From: DASPKX01 sp035627835
Lineage (GTDB): Bacteria > Verrucomicrobiota > Verrucomicrobiia > Limisphaerales > SXQI01
Assembly: GCA_035627835.1 (NCBI GenBank)
Contig: DASPKX010000004.1
Coordinates: 1 to 62,275, forward strand
Reading direction: 5' to 3'
Length of the DNA: 62,275 nt
A program made the position numbers and the translations under genes. The notes below the pieces were generated by a model. It was given only the letters and a program-made list of their open reading frames with translations, had not been told where the DNA came from and searched no databases. The first letter of the stretch is position 1. The number at the start of each line of letters is the position of its first letter. Below, one piece after another: positions 51,304-61,314 of the stretch.

Positions 51304-54300
51304 TCAGCGAGCAACAACGCGCCAGTATGTCAGGCGGCCACTGCTCTGAACCTGCACCGATACCGGCTGATTTCCGGCCAGCGTTTGAACTTCCTGGACC
51401 GTTGCCCAGGCCGGTTGACTTAAGCTCGATGTGGCTTGGATCGAATAGGCTTTGCCGGCTTTGCCTTGGAAGCTGAGCGTCGCCGCTCCGGCCCCATTCA
51501 GGGCAACACCCAGGCGAAGCGAGTCCGCCGAATCACGTGGGCTTGTGCCGGCGCGGTATTCCTGAAGGTTGGTCAAACCATCGGAGTCCGAATCTAGGTG
51601 CGCGTCGGCAGCGCTGTTCACATTCAAGCTGAAACGCGCTTCCCATTCATCGGGCAAGCCGTCCGAGTCGGAGTCAGCCCCAGTGGGCAATCCGAGGCCT
51701 GGTGTCGGAGCTGCCGCGACCCAATTTTGCGGCTCATTGCCATAACCGCCCAAGGTAGCTTTCTGCAGCGCGGATCCAAAACCATCGGCGGCGGCTGGCC
51801 AGGGAGCACGATCCGTGTATGCCACACGATCGAGGGTGACGTACGGAACGAAGCCAAAAGCCGGCCCACCCATCATTTCCGGCGCATCGGGCGCCTCCAA
51901 TCGGACCTCATCAGCGGTGTTGTCCAATTTGCCTGTGAATGGGCCAAACAGGCGAGCCCCCCCCGTGTAGGTGGCAGTAAACAGATCGCGTGCAGCAACG
52001 TCGTTGACTGGGTCGAACGGCACAATGACGATCGTCTCACCAGCGCCGATCGAGGTGTTCGACGGGAAAGTGAACTCCACACCACCCGCCAGTTGCCAGC
52101 AATTTGTGGCATGCGCCTCATCGAACAGTTTAACTGGCGCGTTGCTGACGTTCCGCAGCTCAACGAATTCAAGAAGATCATTGGTGGACATCGGATGATA
52201 CATGATCTCCGAAATGATGACTGGGGATATTCTTGGTGCGCTGTTTGCCGCTCCCAATGTTTTCGTGACGGTCGCTGCATAATCAACGCCTTGCGATGTC
52301 ACCATCCGTCCGAAGGAGACACCATTGAATGAGGCGCCGAACTCAGCGGCTGCTCGATGTCCAGTGAGGGTGGATTTAATCGCCTGGGAGAGGAAAACGG
52401 TCTCTCCTTTAGACGAGCTGAATGCGAACTTCTCAGAGGCCTGGTCGCTGTTGAACTGGCTCTCCTTCAGCAGAATATACCCATGGGCGGGCACAATCGT
52501 GTTGGCTGGCACCTGGTACTTCCGAAGGTTCACACCTGAGTCGCTCAGGAACCAACCGCCAATATTTACCGGCGTCGCGGTCAAGTTGCGAATTTCAACT
52601 GTGTCCTCTTCCGGAGGATCGGTGTGTGTCAGGATTTCATTGATGACGATGTCCTCGAGTGGCAGATAGTTGCTCTTCCCAGGGCTTGAGGAGCTTGGGA
52701 AGAGCACAACATTGGTGGCCCCATCAGGAAGCAGGCCGGAAGCAACACCGAGCGCCTGCGGGCCGAATGTGACGGCGTCGATCAACCTGCCTTGAGCGTC
52801 GGACAGAACAACAGCTTCGCCGGCGGCGCTCAGTTTAAAGCCAACGTGATCTGCCCCAAGCTCAAGGTTCTCATCCGCAGTGAGGCGGAGGAATGCATGC
52901 TCCCCAATCCCGAGGTAAGACAATTTTGGCAGGCGGTGCTTCAAGGGAGTCGGCATAGTGTCGCTCACTCCGAAGAGACTAATCTCAACGGGCTCCGAGC
53001 CTGTATTCGCGAGTTCAATCCAATCTTCGCCGCGCATTGGGTTTGCCAGCCACTCGTTCACTTTCAGAGCAGAGGCGTCGCCCATGGGCGACGCGCGGTT
53101 TGCCGCTCCGGGGGTCGGCAGGTTGAGCACGAGATTCGTCGAGCCGTCCGGAACTGATCCCAGCGAGAAGTTCGCCGCTTGAAGGCCGTAGACCAAGCCG
53201 TTGCGCAGCGCGCCGCTCTTCTCAAATAAGTAGATGGCGCCGCCATTGGCAGAGAGGTCGAAACCACTGTTTGTGAGACTGGCTGCAAACGATGAATCAC
53301 AAGCGAGCAGATAGTAGCCCTTGGCTGGAATGATTGCTCCCGATGGGAATACGTAGTTTGTTCGATTCGGCAGTTGCGTGGACAGCATCATGCCAGCCAG
53401 ATCAACGCTGGTTGACGAGGGGTTGTGCAACTCGAGCCAATCTGATGCCTTGCCTGCGCCTACAGGAAACAGAGTGTTTTGCGCAAGCACCTCGTTAATC
53501 ACGATGCCGGCCGCGCCCGGGCTGTTGGTGTAGCTCACCGCGTCCACTTTCACGCCGAGAACTAGATCCGTGCTGCTCGTTGAACTTTGATGAACTTCCA
53601 CAGCCAGCACATTGCGCCCTGATCGGAGGAGGCTTGGAGCGATGGTGAAGCTTTGAGCGTTCGCATTGCCCACGCTGCTTGGCGCGAGCGTGTTGGCGGT
53701 CGCGCCGGGGGGGAGATTATACCGCTGAATCTCTTCACCGTTCAGGTAGAACGCAGCTCCATCATCAATGAAATGGCTGACGGTGACGGCTGACATCTCA
53801 ATCCCGGTGGGAACATCAAACGAGGTGCGGAAGTAGGCTGTCGTGATCCCTCGGGCTTCGGGGAAGGAGGTGCGTATCGGCTCAGCCAATGTGTCGGTTT
53901 CGAAACCGAGAAGGCCAGGGCCTGAACTCCACGAGCTGTCTGGATAGTTCAGATCTTTCCAGGCGAGGCCGAGATCAGCGCCGGAAGCTTCGTATTTCCA
54001 CGTGTTCGTGTAGGCAAGAAGCGTTCGGAGTTGTGGCGCGGGCGGCTCAGCCGGGCAGATGTTTTGCGCGCCAGGAGTGGGATTTGGAAGGACGCGCACG
54101 GCGAGCGTTCCATCGGGACAAAGGCCCATCGAGATGCCAGGCTTCTGCGCCCCGTAGAGAACATGATCGATCCACTTCCCATCTGCTCCGACGAGGCCGA
54201 TCTCCCCTAAGTCAGCAGCAAGACCGAATGTCACTTCATCGCTGCTGTTGCCATTGCCGCTGTAGAAGGTGGCGTAGCCGTTTGGCTCAATAAATGTGAG

Positions 54301-57300
54301 CGGGCTAATTCGGCTCTCTTCTGGTGAGCCGAGCGGCCGATCAGTTAGAAAAAGACCGCCGACATTGACTGGCAACGAGTCCGGGTTAAATAGCTCGATA
54401 AAATCGTCAGGGTTCGGGCTCAGGCCAACCGCTAGCCATTCGTTAATGCGCACTGATGTGGGGAGGGCGGTTGGCTGCAGAATGTTCGCCCGGCCAAGCG
54501 TTGGTTGATTTAAATACCATTCGCCACCCTGCCCGGACCGGCCGATGGAAAGGTCGGTGATCTGCTTTCCGAACACTACGGAGTCGAGCGTCACGGGCCC
54601 GCTGGCAGTGGTCATGTTCAGGCGCAGATCTTCACCGGAGTCACTCAGCGCAAATCCAATGTGCGAGGATGTGAGCACGATATATTCACCCGGCCCAATA
54701 GATGTGACGTTCAGCGGCGCGCGGAACGGCCTGGCAGGGTCATCAGAAAGATACATCCCTTGCAGGCTAACGGTGGTGGAGCCTTCGTTATAAAGTTCGA
54801 TTTGGTCCGGCAAGCCTCCAGTGCGCTTCGCAAGGATTTCGTTAAGGCGAACACCTGGCCACGCAGGGTCCACGACCCAAGTCACGGTCGTGGCGTCGCT
54901 CTCCGATTGCCACGGGCTGGTGGCTGTTCGGGCAATAACGCGGAGAGTGTTCGTGCCGGACAAGGTTGCCAGTTGGATCGGTGTTGTTGCGGGAGTTTCC
55001 GGAAGGAACGGCGAACCGTTTAAGCTGTAGCGATAATGCGTCACTCCTTCACCAGTCACTTGGAGAAGAGCCCCGGCGCGAGGGGTGCGCGCGCGAGGCG
55101 CCCCGATCACGAAGGCTCTGGGGGGGTAATCCGGAATTCCGGCGGGTAATTGGCTCAGCACGTACGTGCGGCGCGAGGCCATCCAGTTCTTGATCGAAGC
55201 GCGAACATTGTCGGGGACATATCCGGTGAGAGCCTGGTCCACTGTGCTGTTGAAACGAGCCTCGGAGAAGCTGGTGTTCAGCAGATCGCGAAGCTCACGA
55301 TAGTAACGGGGTTGAATCTCGGGATGGGCGAGGAAGCGACCAAAGGCCGCGCCTGAACCTTGTGAGGGGCCAACACTCCCGGCGCTGAAGATGGAGGAGC
55401 TTGTTCCAAAGCTGCCGCCATAGCCGAGTATCTGGTCCAGATCATAGTACATCAGCACAAAGCGCGGATCTTTAACGCCTCGATACATAAAGTAGTCGTC
55501 GTTGTACCCGCTATTAAGCCCGGTCTCCGAGTTGCCGAGGAGGTTCATCACCGCCAAATGCCGCAGCCATTCATCGACATTGATGACGCGTTCGAGATTC
55601 TGAACAGTGTAGCTGTCTGTGCCGTTGAGGCCGAAGACCCGTAACATTGAAAAGAGGTCGGTCCAGTCGTCCTGACTGACGTTGCTTTCCTTGGACCACG
55701 TGTTGATGTAGGAACGGGGATCTTCTGGTCCGAACAGGCCGGGGTAAGCAGCCTGGGTTCGATAATCAAAATCACTTGGGGAGATGTCCCGAATCGCTCG
55801 GTAGATGTTTCCATCGCTGTCATTCGGGAAGTGATTGTCAGCCCAATCTGCGTTGATCACCTCATTGGCAGCAAAATAGCCGTAGGTTCGATCCAATCCA
55901 CCCGAAAGCGAGGGGTCGTTGTTGTTGATTCGGAACCGAACAAGACGGGAGTAAGCGCCCGGCACTTTCGAATCCAGATTTATGGCTGCACCTACGGTTT
56001 GCAGCCAGCTGTACTGCGCATTCAGGTTAATCCCTGCGACACCTTTCCAGCGGTCATCGGACCTGAAGTTCACACGCGCGTTGTTCGGCCGCGCTGTGCG
56101 TGTTCCGTGGCCACGATTCCGCACCCCGGTTAGGTATTTCACTTCGGTGGAGGATCCATCCACAGAGATGAAAGTGGCATTCATTTGGGCGTCACTGTTC
56201 GCCGCGCCGCCAGCGTTGTTGTAAATAGCGTTGAGTTCCAGACGCTCGCTCTCTTTCAACACGAGCTTGAACAGCGGCGCAGTGTCGCTGTAGGCAGCGT
56301 CATCCACCTGGTATAGCGCGTTAGCGACCTGGCCTGCCGGGCCGATGTTGTCAGGGGCAGCGATAGCCGGAGCTGGCCAGGTTCTAGTGTTGCCACGTGA
56401 ATCCACAGCCTCGACGTAAAACTCAACGACGGTGTTGTTCGGTTGTGGAGGGATGGATGCCGTATGCACACCGTCTCGCCCAATATCACTCCCCAAGCCA
56501 TCGTCCATCATCGTCAGTGCGGACCACGCGTTCGTAGCTAATGAATCCACTCGCCAGTAGAGGGTCACTCGGGAACTAAGGTCAGCTTCGTCGCGCACAC
56601 GAGCGGTGACAGTTACCGGCTGGGAGGATGTCGGTGTTGCGGGTGAATGGAAGACCTGGCTAATCAGGGGGGCAATGTTCGTGGCGTGAACAGAATTCTG
56701 CCGCCCTGGGGTTCCAAACTGAACGAGGCTGGAGGCCCAGTTTTGGCCGTTGCCGTTGTCGAAGGCAGGGTTGACGAGTTCCAGTGACTTGCCCTCGCCG
56801 TCATGGGCGGCATGCCACTTCCAGCCGCGGTAACCCCGGTCATTCGGGCCACGTTGGCGCGTTGCCCAATCGCCTTCATCGGCATAACGAACGACATCAA
56901 CGATCTCGCCGGCGGCATTATGCAGCACAATATCCTCCCCTGTGTTGCTCAAGTGCCCAGTCCATGGACCGAACACGAGCGGGATGCCTGAGTAATTCCC
57001 TCGGAACCACTCGATATTCGGCGTGACTACTAAGAATCCACCCGATGGCAGGGAGATGTCCGGGAATACAAATTCCACGCCTTCAGCTAGGCGCCAGCCT
57101 GCCAGGTTCACCGGTTCAGAGCCGACGTTTGCGATCTCGATCCATTCGTCAAGATCACGCTCTGTGGAATGGTGATACATGACCTCACTAATAAGGATCT
57201 GCGGTCGTCGTGGATCAATCGTGTAGGCCCAGTTCACCGTCTGAAGTGGATTGTTCTGAAAGTCCGTGACTCCATGGCTCAAAGCCCAGGTTACGTTGGC

Positions 57301-60300
57301 TGAACCAGGGGGAATATTGCTGAAGGTGAAAGTGTAAGGCCCCGCGCCTGATCCAGTGAGGGCGCTCGCAGGCTGGTTGTTCATTAACAAATCAGTGGCC
57401 TGCAAACCTTGAACGGGTTCGGAAAACTGAAGCATGATTGGAGGCATCGTGGGATAAACGCCACCTCGTTCGGGTGTGATGCTCGATATCTCAGGCGCAA
57501 TAGTGTCCACCAGCGAATAGGTCCAACCGACTGCTGCGAGAAATTGGGGAGGTGTGAAGGTATCGCGAATGCCATGATCTGAAGCCCAAGTGATCGTTGC
57601 TGTGTCACCCGCAGGCTGTCTGAACGTAAAAGTATAGGAGGAATTGGATCCCTGCACACCGGCCGCTGCAATTCCATTCACCAGCAAGTCTGAAGCGTCG
57701 ACACCGATGACGGGCTTCGAAAAGGTCACGGTGATAGCCGTGAGATTGGTGGCGCGCCCTGCGGGCGGGCTCTGCGTAACGATTTGAGGAGCGCTTGAGG
57801 AAGCGCTGACAGTCACGCGAACAGTGGCCGGATCGCTTTGTAGCCCGCTGTCATCCACCGCAACGACCTGGACCGTATAATCACCGGCAGGAATATTCTG
57901 CCAATTAGCTGTGTAAGGCGCTGTCGCGTCTGTTCCCAGGGAAACGCCGTTCACAGCGAAACGAACTTCCTGAATGCTGCCGTCGAAATCATTCGCCGAG
58001 GCGGAGATGGTGAGGTTCGCCGGAGCAGCTACGGTTAGGCCGTCAGTGGGGGCGGTGATTTGGGCCACCGGTTTGAGTGCTTTGGGCGCGTTAACAATCG
58101 CACTCAGGGCAAAGTCAAAGCTCATGTCACTGCTGTTCGCATTGCCTTGATGGACCTCGACAGCAATTACGTTCGCTCCCGTTCGGAACAAAGTTTTAGG
58201 GATCGTGGAGTCCTCCCACCCATACTCAGTGGCGGCTGTAGCGTAGGTGCGATAGTTCACCGGATCCGAAGGCATGGCCACGCGGTAAGCTTCAACTCCG
58301 TTCACGTAAACGATTGCGCCGTCGTCCCGCAGCAAGCTCGCGGTGAAGGACTCAATGCTCGCAAGATTGTCGATGTTGATCGTTTTCCGGAAATAAGTTG
58401 TGGGGTATTTGCTGCTGGAACTCGGCCCGAAACTTACAATTGTGACCTCGTCACCGTCGCCGTAGCCGAACTCAGCTTTCGCCGAACGCCACGCGGTGTC
58501 ATTGAAGGCGGTGCCAGTCCAGGCAGCCCCCTGGTCGGAACCGTCATCAAGGAACTTCCACTCACTGCCGGCCTGAATCAGCAGATTCGTGGTCGGCCCG
58601 CCGCTATTGATGGTCACAGAGACGGGAGCTGAAGTCGCGCGAGCATTGGCGCTGTCCGTTGCGATCGCGAGCAGGGTGTGCTCTCCTAAACGCGCTGGAC
58701 TCCATGTAATGCCATAAGGAGCAGTGGTGTCTGTGCCGATGGAGGTTCCGTCTGCGAATATCTCCAAGGCAGTAATTGTCTTCCCGACTGCGGCCGCGGC
58801 AGCGGCTGTAATCCCAACGGTGGCAGGAGCCGAAAAGGTTGCGCCGCTCTGCGGGCTGGTAATTGCCGCAAATAGCGATGCGCCTGTTGAGGCTCCACCG
58901 AAATAACCGATGTCCGTCCTGGAGCCATCTGGGTCGAGCGGGTAAGCCGGTGAGCCAGCGTCGATCGCGGGAGAACCTGCAGCCAGGCGAAAATTGCCGG
59001 TGCTCGGTGAAACGAACAGGGGGTCAGCCACTAGATTTCCGGCGCCTGGCCATGCTTCGCCGAGGATGTTGTAGCTGACGGACACAAATTTTTCGGGACC
59101 GAAGTCTGAGTTGATGCTGTCGTTGGCGCGGATAATGGAGTTCGTAACGGAGATCGCTATGTTTCCGGCGGCTGCATTATCTTTGAATGTTGCGCTGACT
59201 CCCGTGTTTATCGCGGAGATCGTGGAATGATCCAGCCGCACAGTAGTTAATGGCCCGCTGCTCTTTGCAGACACGCCGAAGTAGCAATTAGCGATCAGAA
59301 GCTTCGAGAGGTTCACCTCGCCGTGAAAGACGCTGATGGCTTTGGCGTCCTCTGCCGGGTTCGGCCAATCACGAAGAATGCAGTTATCAATGGTGACGTT
59401 GGCATCGAGAGTGTCGATTGCATCGTCAGTGCCTCCGGCGAAAACGGAATTTCGAACGCGCAAGGTTCTGTTCCCCGCAGAGTGGAGGTAAATGCCATCC
59501 GAATCGTCCGGACCGGTCATGTCGCTGACGAAGCAGTTGTCGAGCAACAGCGCTGTGCTTTGAATTTCCGGACCCATTCGCGCGCGCGCGAAAACGGTAT
59601 TCTCGAAAGTCAGGTCCGAGCCGGAAGCCATCATCACTTTTCCAACGGTGCTGGCTTGGGCAGTTAGGTCTGAAATTACGCTGTTGCGGAATATGAGTGT
59701 GGAGTTGTTCGGCCGAATCGCCGGACCGGTGCCGGTATGCCCTTCCCCAGTTGCTCTGCCTGCTTTGGAGATATATGTCCAGTTGTACTCGGACGCAGCG
59801 GAATTTTGATGGACCACTTGCCCCCAGTTCAAATTCGGATCAACGCAGGTGAGAACAACTGGATCGCTTTCTGTTCCAGCAGAGTTCAGAGATCCGTTAA
59901 CGATCAGTCGCGCGCCGCTCGTGCCTGAAGCCACCCCGTTGAAGAGCACCCACGCGCCTGGGGCTATGCGCAGGCTTCCACCTGCGGGGACAGTGACGTC
60001 CCCCGTCACTCTGACGATGCCTGTCCAAACATGAGACGCAGCAGTGAGGGGTCCGCTAACCGTTTGCAATGGCGCGCCGCGCAATGAACGGATGGCGCGC
60101 GTCGACGAACTCTCGTTGTTTACGGTGGCCGAAAGTTGGAAATCCTGATCACCGCTGAGACTAACCAAGGCGGTGCCGATGCCGTTGCGAAGCTGCACCC
60201 GATTCGTAGAAAGCGTGACGCTTCCCGTGGGGGTCAAGGTCGCCTGGGCGTCCCACAACTCCCCGTCCCTTGCGCCTGAGTCCTTTACCACTTCCACCCG

Positions 60301-60429
60301 GACCGGAAAGGGGCTGCCGGGCACGTAACTTGAGGGCGTGAGCAAACGCACGGCAGCGTCACTCTGAGCTACGGGCAAATGGCAGAGCAAGGCGAGGACA
60401 CACCGTCCCCAAGTTCTTAAAGTGGGCAT
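51304..60429 (-). CDS. Giant secreted protein with seven lamin-tail domains and a CotH-like domain
   Basis: This 3041-residue protein has a signal peptide (CVLALLCHLPVAQSDA). In order: beta domain (30-140), right-handed parallel beta-helix with NCF/NSVF repeats (about 150-480), Ig-like domain (about 510-605), a carbohydrate-binding-like domain with YFRKTIN (about 610-785), a second Ig-like domain (about 790-880), two further Ig-like or Big repeats, lamin-tail domain 1 (about 1075), a CotH kinase-like region (about 1390-1760, with MYYDLDQILGYGG), lamin-tail domains 2-7 (about 1863, 1993, 2310, 2460, 2596, 2738, each with a NEhLA/SEIMYH start) and another binding module near 2150. Calcium-type DSDSDGLPDEWE repeats (about 2920) precede the C-terminal YSIQATS..W module. 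CotH kinases phosphorylate spore-coat proteins in Bacillus; here the role is probably surface or matrix assembly. Confidence 0.9.
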   Translation of the reverse strand: MPTLRTWGRCVLALLCHLPVAQSDAAVRLLTPSSYVPGSPFPVRVEVVKDSGARDGELWDAQATLTPTGSVTLSTNRVQLRNGIGTALVSLSGDQDFQLSATVNNESSSTRAIRSLRGAPLQTVSGPLTAASHVWTGIVRVTGDVTVPAGGSLRIAPGAWVLFNGVASGTSGARLIVNGSLNSAGTESDPVVLTCVDPNLNWGQVVHQNSAASEYNWTYISKAGRATGEGHTGTGPAIRPNNSTLIFRNSVISDLTAQASTVGKVMMASGSDLTFENTVFARARMGPEIQSTALLLDNCFVSDMTGPDDSDGIYLHSAGNRTLRVRNSVFAGGTDDAIDTLDANVTIDNCILRDWPNPAEDAKAISVFHGEVNLSKLLIANCYFGVSAKSSGPLTTVRLDHSTISAINTGVSATFKDNAAAGNIAISVTNSIIRANDSINSDFGPEKFVSVSYNILGEAWPGAGNLVADPLFVSPSTGNFRLAAGSPAIDAGSPAYPLDPDGSRTDIGYFGGASTGASLFAAITSPQSGATFSAPATVGITAAAAAAVGKTITALEIFADGTSIGTDTTAPYGITWSPARLGEHTLLAIATDSANARATSAPVSVTINSGGPTTNLLIQAGSEWKFLDDGSDQGAAWTGTAFNDTAWRSAKAEFGYGDGDEVTIVSFGPSSSSKYPTTYFRKTINIDNLASIESFTASLLRDDGAIVYVNGVEAYRVAMPSDPVNYRTYATAATEYGWEDSTIPKTLFRTGANVIAVEVHQGNANSSDMSFDFALSAIVNAPKALKPVAQITAPTDGLTVAAPANLTISASANDFDGSIQEVRFAVNGVSLGTDATAPYTANWQNIPAGDYTVQVVAVDDSGLQSDPATVRVTVSASSSAPQIVTQSPPAGRATNLTAITVTFSKPVIGVDASDLLVNGIAAAGVQGSNSSYTFTFRQPAGDTATITWASDHGIRDTFTPPQFLAAVGWTYSLVDTIAPEISSITPERGGVYPTMPPIMLQFSEPVQGLQATDLLMNNQPASALTGSGAGPYTFTFSNIPPGSANVTWALSHGVTDFQNNPLQTVNWAYTIDPRRPQILISEVMYHHSTERDLDEWIEIANVGSEPVNLAGWRLAEGVEFVFPDISLPSGGFLVVTPNIEWFRGNYSGIPLVFGPWTGHLSNTGEDIVLHNAAGEIVDVVRYADEGDWATRQRGPNDRGYRGWKWHAAHDGEGKSLELVNPAFDNGNGQNWASSLVQFGTPGRQNSVHATNIAPLISQVFHSPATPTSSQPVTVTARVRDEADLSSRVTLYWRVDSLATNAWSALTMMDDGLGSDIGRDGVHTASIPPQPNNTVVEFYVEAVDSRGNTRTWPAPAIAAPDNIGPAGQVANALYQVDDAAYSDTAPLFKLVLKESERLELNAIYNNAGGAANSDAQMNATFISVDGSSTEVKYLTGVRNRGHGTRTARPNNARVNFRSDDRWKGVAGINLNAQYSWLQTVGAAINLDSKVPGAYSRLVRFRINNNDPSLSGGLDRTYGYFAANEVINADWADNHFPNDSDGNIYRAIRDISPSDFDYRTQAAYPGLFGPEDPRSYINTWSKESNVSQDDWTDLFSMLRVFGLNGTDSYTVQNLERVINVDEWLRHLAVMNLLGNSETGLNSGYNDDYFMYRGVKDPRFVLMYYDLDQILGYGGSFGTSSSIFSAGSVGPSQGSGAAFGRFLAHPEIQPRYYRELRDLLNTSFSEARFNSTVDQALTGYVPDNVRASIKNWMASRRTYVLSQLPAGIPDYPPRAFVIGAPRARTPRAGALLQVTGEGVTHYRYSLNGSPFLPETPATTPIQLATLSGTNTLRVIARTATSPWQSESDATTVTWVVDPAWPGVRLNEILAKRTGGLPDQIELYNEGSTTVSLQGMYLSDDPARPFRAPLNVTSIGPGEYIVLTSSHIGFALSDSGEDLRLNMTTASGPVTLDSVVFGKQITDLSIGRSGQGGEWYLNQPTLGRANILQPTALPTSVRINEWLAVGLSPNPDDFIELFNPDSLPVNVGGLFLTDRPLGSPEESRISPLTFIEPNGYATFYSGNGNSSDEVTFGLAADLGEIGLVGADGKWIDHVLYGAQKPGISMGLCPDGTLAVRVLPNPTPGAQNICPAEPPAPQLRTLLAYTNTWKYEASGADLGLAWKDLNYPDSSWSSGPGLLGFETDTLAEPIRTSFPEARGITTAYFRTSFDVPTGIEMSAVTVSHFIDDGAAFYLNGEEIQRYNLPPGATANTLAPSSVGNANAQSFTIAPSLLRSGRNVLAVEVHQSSTSSTDLVLGVKVDAVSYTNSPGAAGIVINEVLAQNTLFPVGAGKASDWLELHNPSSTSVDLAGMMLSTQLPNRTNYVFPSGAIIPAKGYYLLACDSSFAASLTNSGFDLSANGGAIYLFEKSGALRNGLVYGLQAANFSLGSVPDGSTNLVLNLPTPGAANRASPMGDASALKVNEWLANPMRGEDWIELANTGSEPVEISLFGVSDTMPTPLKHRLPKLSYLGIGEHAFLRLTADENLELGADHVGFKLSAAGEAVVLSDAQGRLIDAVTFGPQALGVASGLLPDGATNVVLFPSSSSPGKSNYLPLEDIVINEILTHTDPPEEDTVEIRNLTATPVNIGGWFLSDSGVNLRKYQVPANTIVPAHGYILLKESQFNSDQASEKFAFSSSKGETVFLSQAIKSTLTGHRAAAEFGASFNGVSFGRMVTSQGVDYAATVTKTLGAANSAPRISPVIISEIMYHPMSTNDLLEFVELRNVSNAPVKLFDEAHATNCWQLAGGVEFTFPSNTSIGAGETIVIVPFDPVNDVAARDLFTATYTGGARLFGPFTGKLDNTADEVRLEAPDAPEMMGGPAFGFVPYVTLDRVAYTDRAPWPAAADGFGSALQKATLGGYGNEPQNWVAAAPTPGLGLPTGADSDSDGLPDEWEARFSLNVNSAADAHLDSDSDGLTNLQEYRAGTSPRDSADSLRLGVALNGAGAATLSFQGKAGKAYSIQATSSLSQPAWATVQEVQTLAGNQPVSVQVQSSGRLTYWRVVAR

Positions 60430-60650
60430 ATTAGCGAATCAGCGGAGCCTTAAGAGGCGTCTTTAAATAGAACAGGATCCCAAGGAACGCAAGTTTCACC
60501 AAGGACGCGGCGGCCACGGCGCGTAGACTTGTTTAAAACAGATGGCTCCAGAGATTGGTCGTAGCTCTCAGGTGCATTTTGAGCGCCAACTGTCAGGGGT
60601 AACTGCATGGGGTGGATGAATAAGTACCACGTTCTCCCCACAGCGACGAC

Positions 60651-60666
60651 TATGCCTTTAGGCATA
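60651..60666. promoter_or_regulatory. 7-2-7 palindrome, candidate NarL-type operator
   Basis: TATGCCT-TT-AGGCATA is a perfect 7-2-7 inverted repeat, extended by GACG/CGTC arms beyond two mismatches. It lies 17 bases past the end of the NarL-type regulator gene and 222 bases before the giant gene's start. NarL dimers bind 7-2-7 repeats of TACYYMT; this arm matches 5 of 7. It could also be a transcript 3'-end hairpin, but no U tract follows. Confidence 0.45.
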
Positions 60667-60683
60667 TACGTCAAAGCGCCGTA

Positions 60684-61304
60684 TTAACTCCGGAACAATC
60701 CCTGGCGCAGGGCTGCTGTTGCAGCTTGCGTGCGGTCGGACACACTGAGCTTTTCAAGGACTTTGTGGACATGCAGCTTCACGGTCCCTTCCGTGATCCC
60801 CAAAGCGTTCGCAATTTCTTTGTTGCTAAGCCCTTGCACGATGCAACGAAGCACTTCCACCTCCCGGGGGCTTAGGCCGGGCCGCTGGATTCGTTGATTA
60901 AGGATCTCTGCGATAACAGGCGGAAGGAATGTTCGTCCGGTCATCACGGTCCGGATGCCGGAAATGAGTGTTTCTGGGTCCATCGACTTGAGCAGGTACC
61001 CCTTCGCGCCAGCCTGAAACGCACCGTAAACGTCCTCAACCCCCTGAAAGGTGGAGATGATGAGTATGCGGGCTTCCGGATGGGCGCTCGTGATCTCCGC
61101 TGTCAGGTCTGCCCCGCTCTTTCCGGGCAGGACGAGATCCACAAGCATTACGTCGGGGCGAAGCGAGTTGAACAACGCCATCGCTTCTTCAGCGCACGAT
61201 GCGCCGCCAACGACTTCCATATCGGGCTGCGTTTGAATGCATTCGCTCAGCCCGAGGCGGACAAAGTAATGATCATCAACGATGAAAATTCGCGTCTTGG
61301 GCAT
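60684..61304 (-). CDS. NarL/FixJ-family response regulator
   Basis: This 206-residue regulator has a receiver (1-120) with acidic pocket VDDH (9-12), phospho-acceptor Asp56 in VMLVDLVLP, Ser/Thr in IISTFQ and Lys in YLLKS. A LuxR/GerE helix-turn-helix follows (about 140-205: LSPREVEVLRCIVQGLSNKEIANALGI, then TVKLHVHKVLEKL). It starts 10 bases after the sensor kinase stop, so the two form one operon and a cognate pair. The giant LTD gene is next downstream on the same strand, with a palindrome between. Confidence 0.95.
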   Translation of the reverse strand: MPKTRIFIVDDHYFVRLGLSECIQTQPDMEVVGGASCAEEAMALFNSLRPDVMLVDLVLPGKSGADLTAEITSAHPEARILIISTFQGVEDVYGAFQAGAKGYLLKSMDPETLISGIRTVMTGRTFLPPVIAEILNQRIQRPGLSPREVEVLRCIVQGLSNKEIANALGITEGTVKLHVHKVLEKLSVSDRTQAATAALRQGLFRS

Positions 61305-61314
61305 TATGGCCTCC

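Noticed and set aside
60450..60674. Minus-strand open frame of 74 codons between the giant gene and the regulator gene
   Set aside because: No family likeness or ribosome site, and it runs through the palindrome at 60651-60666; treated as intergenic.
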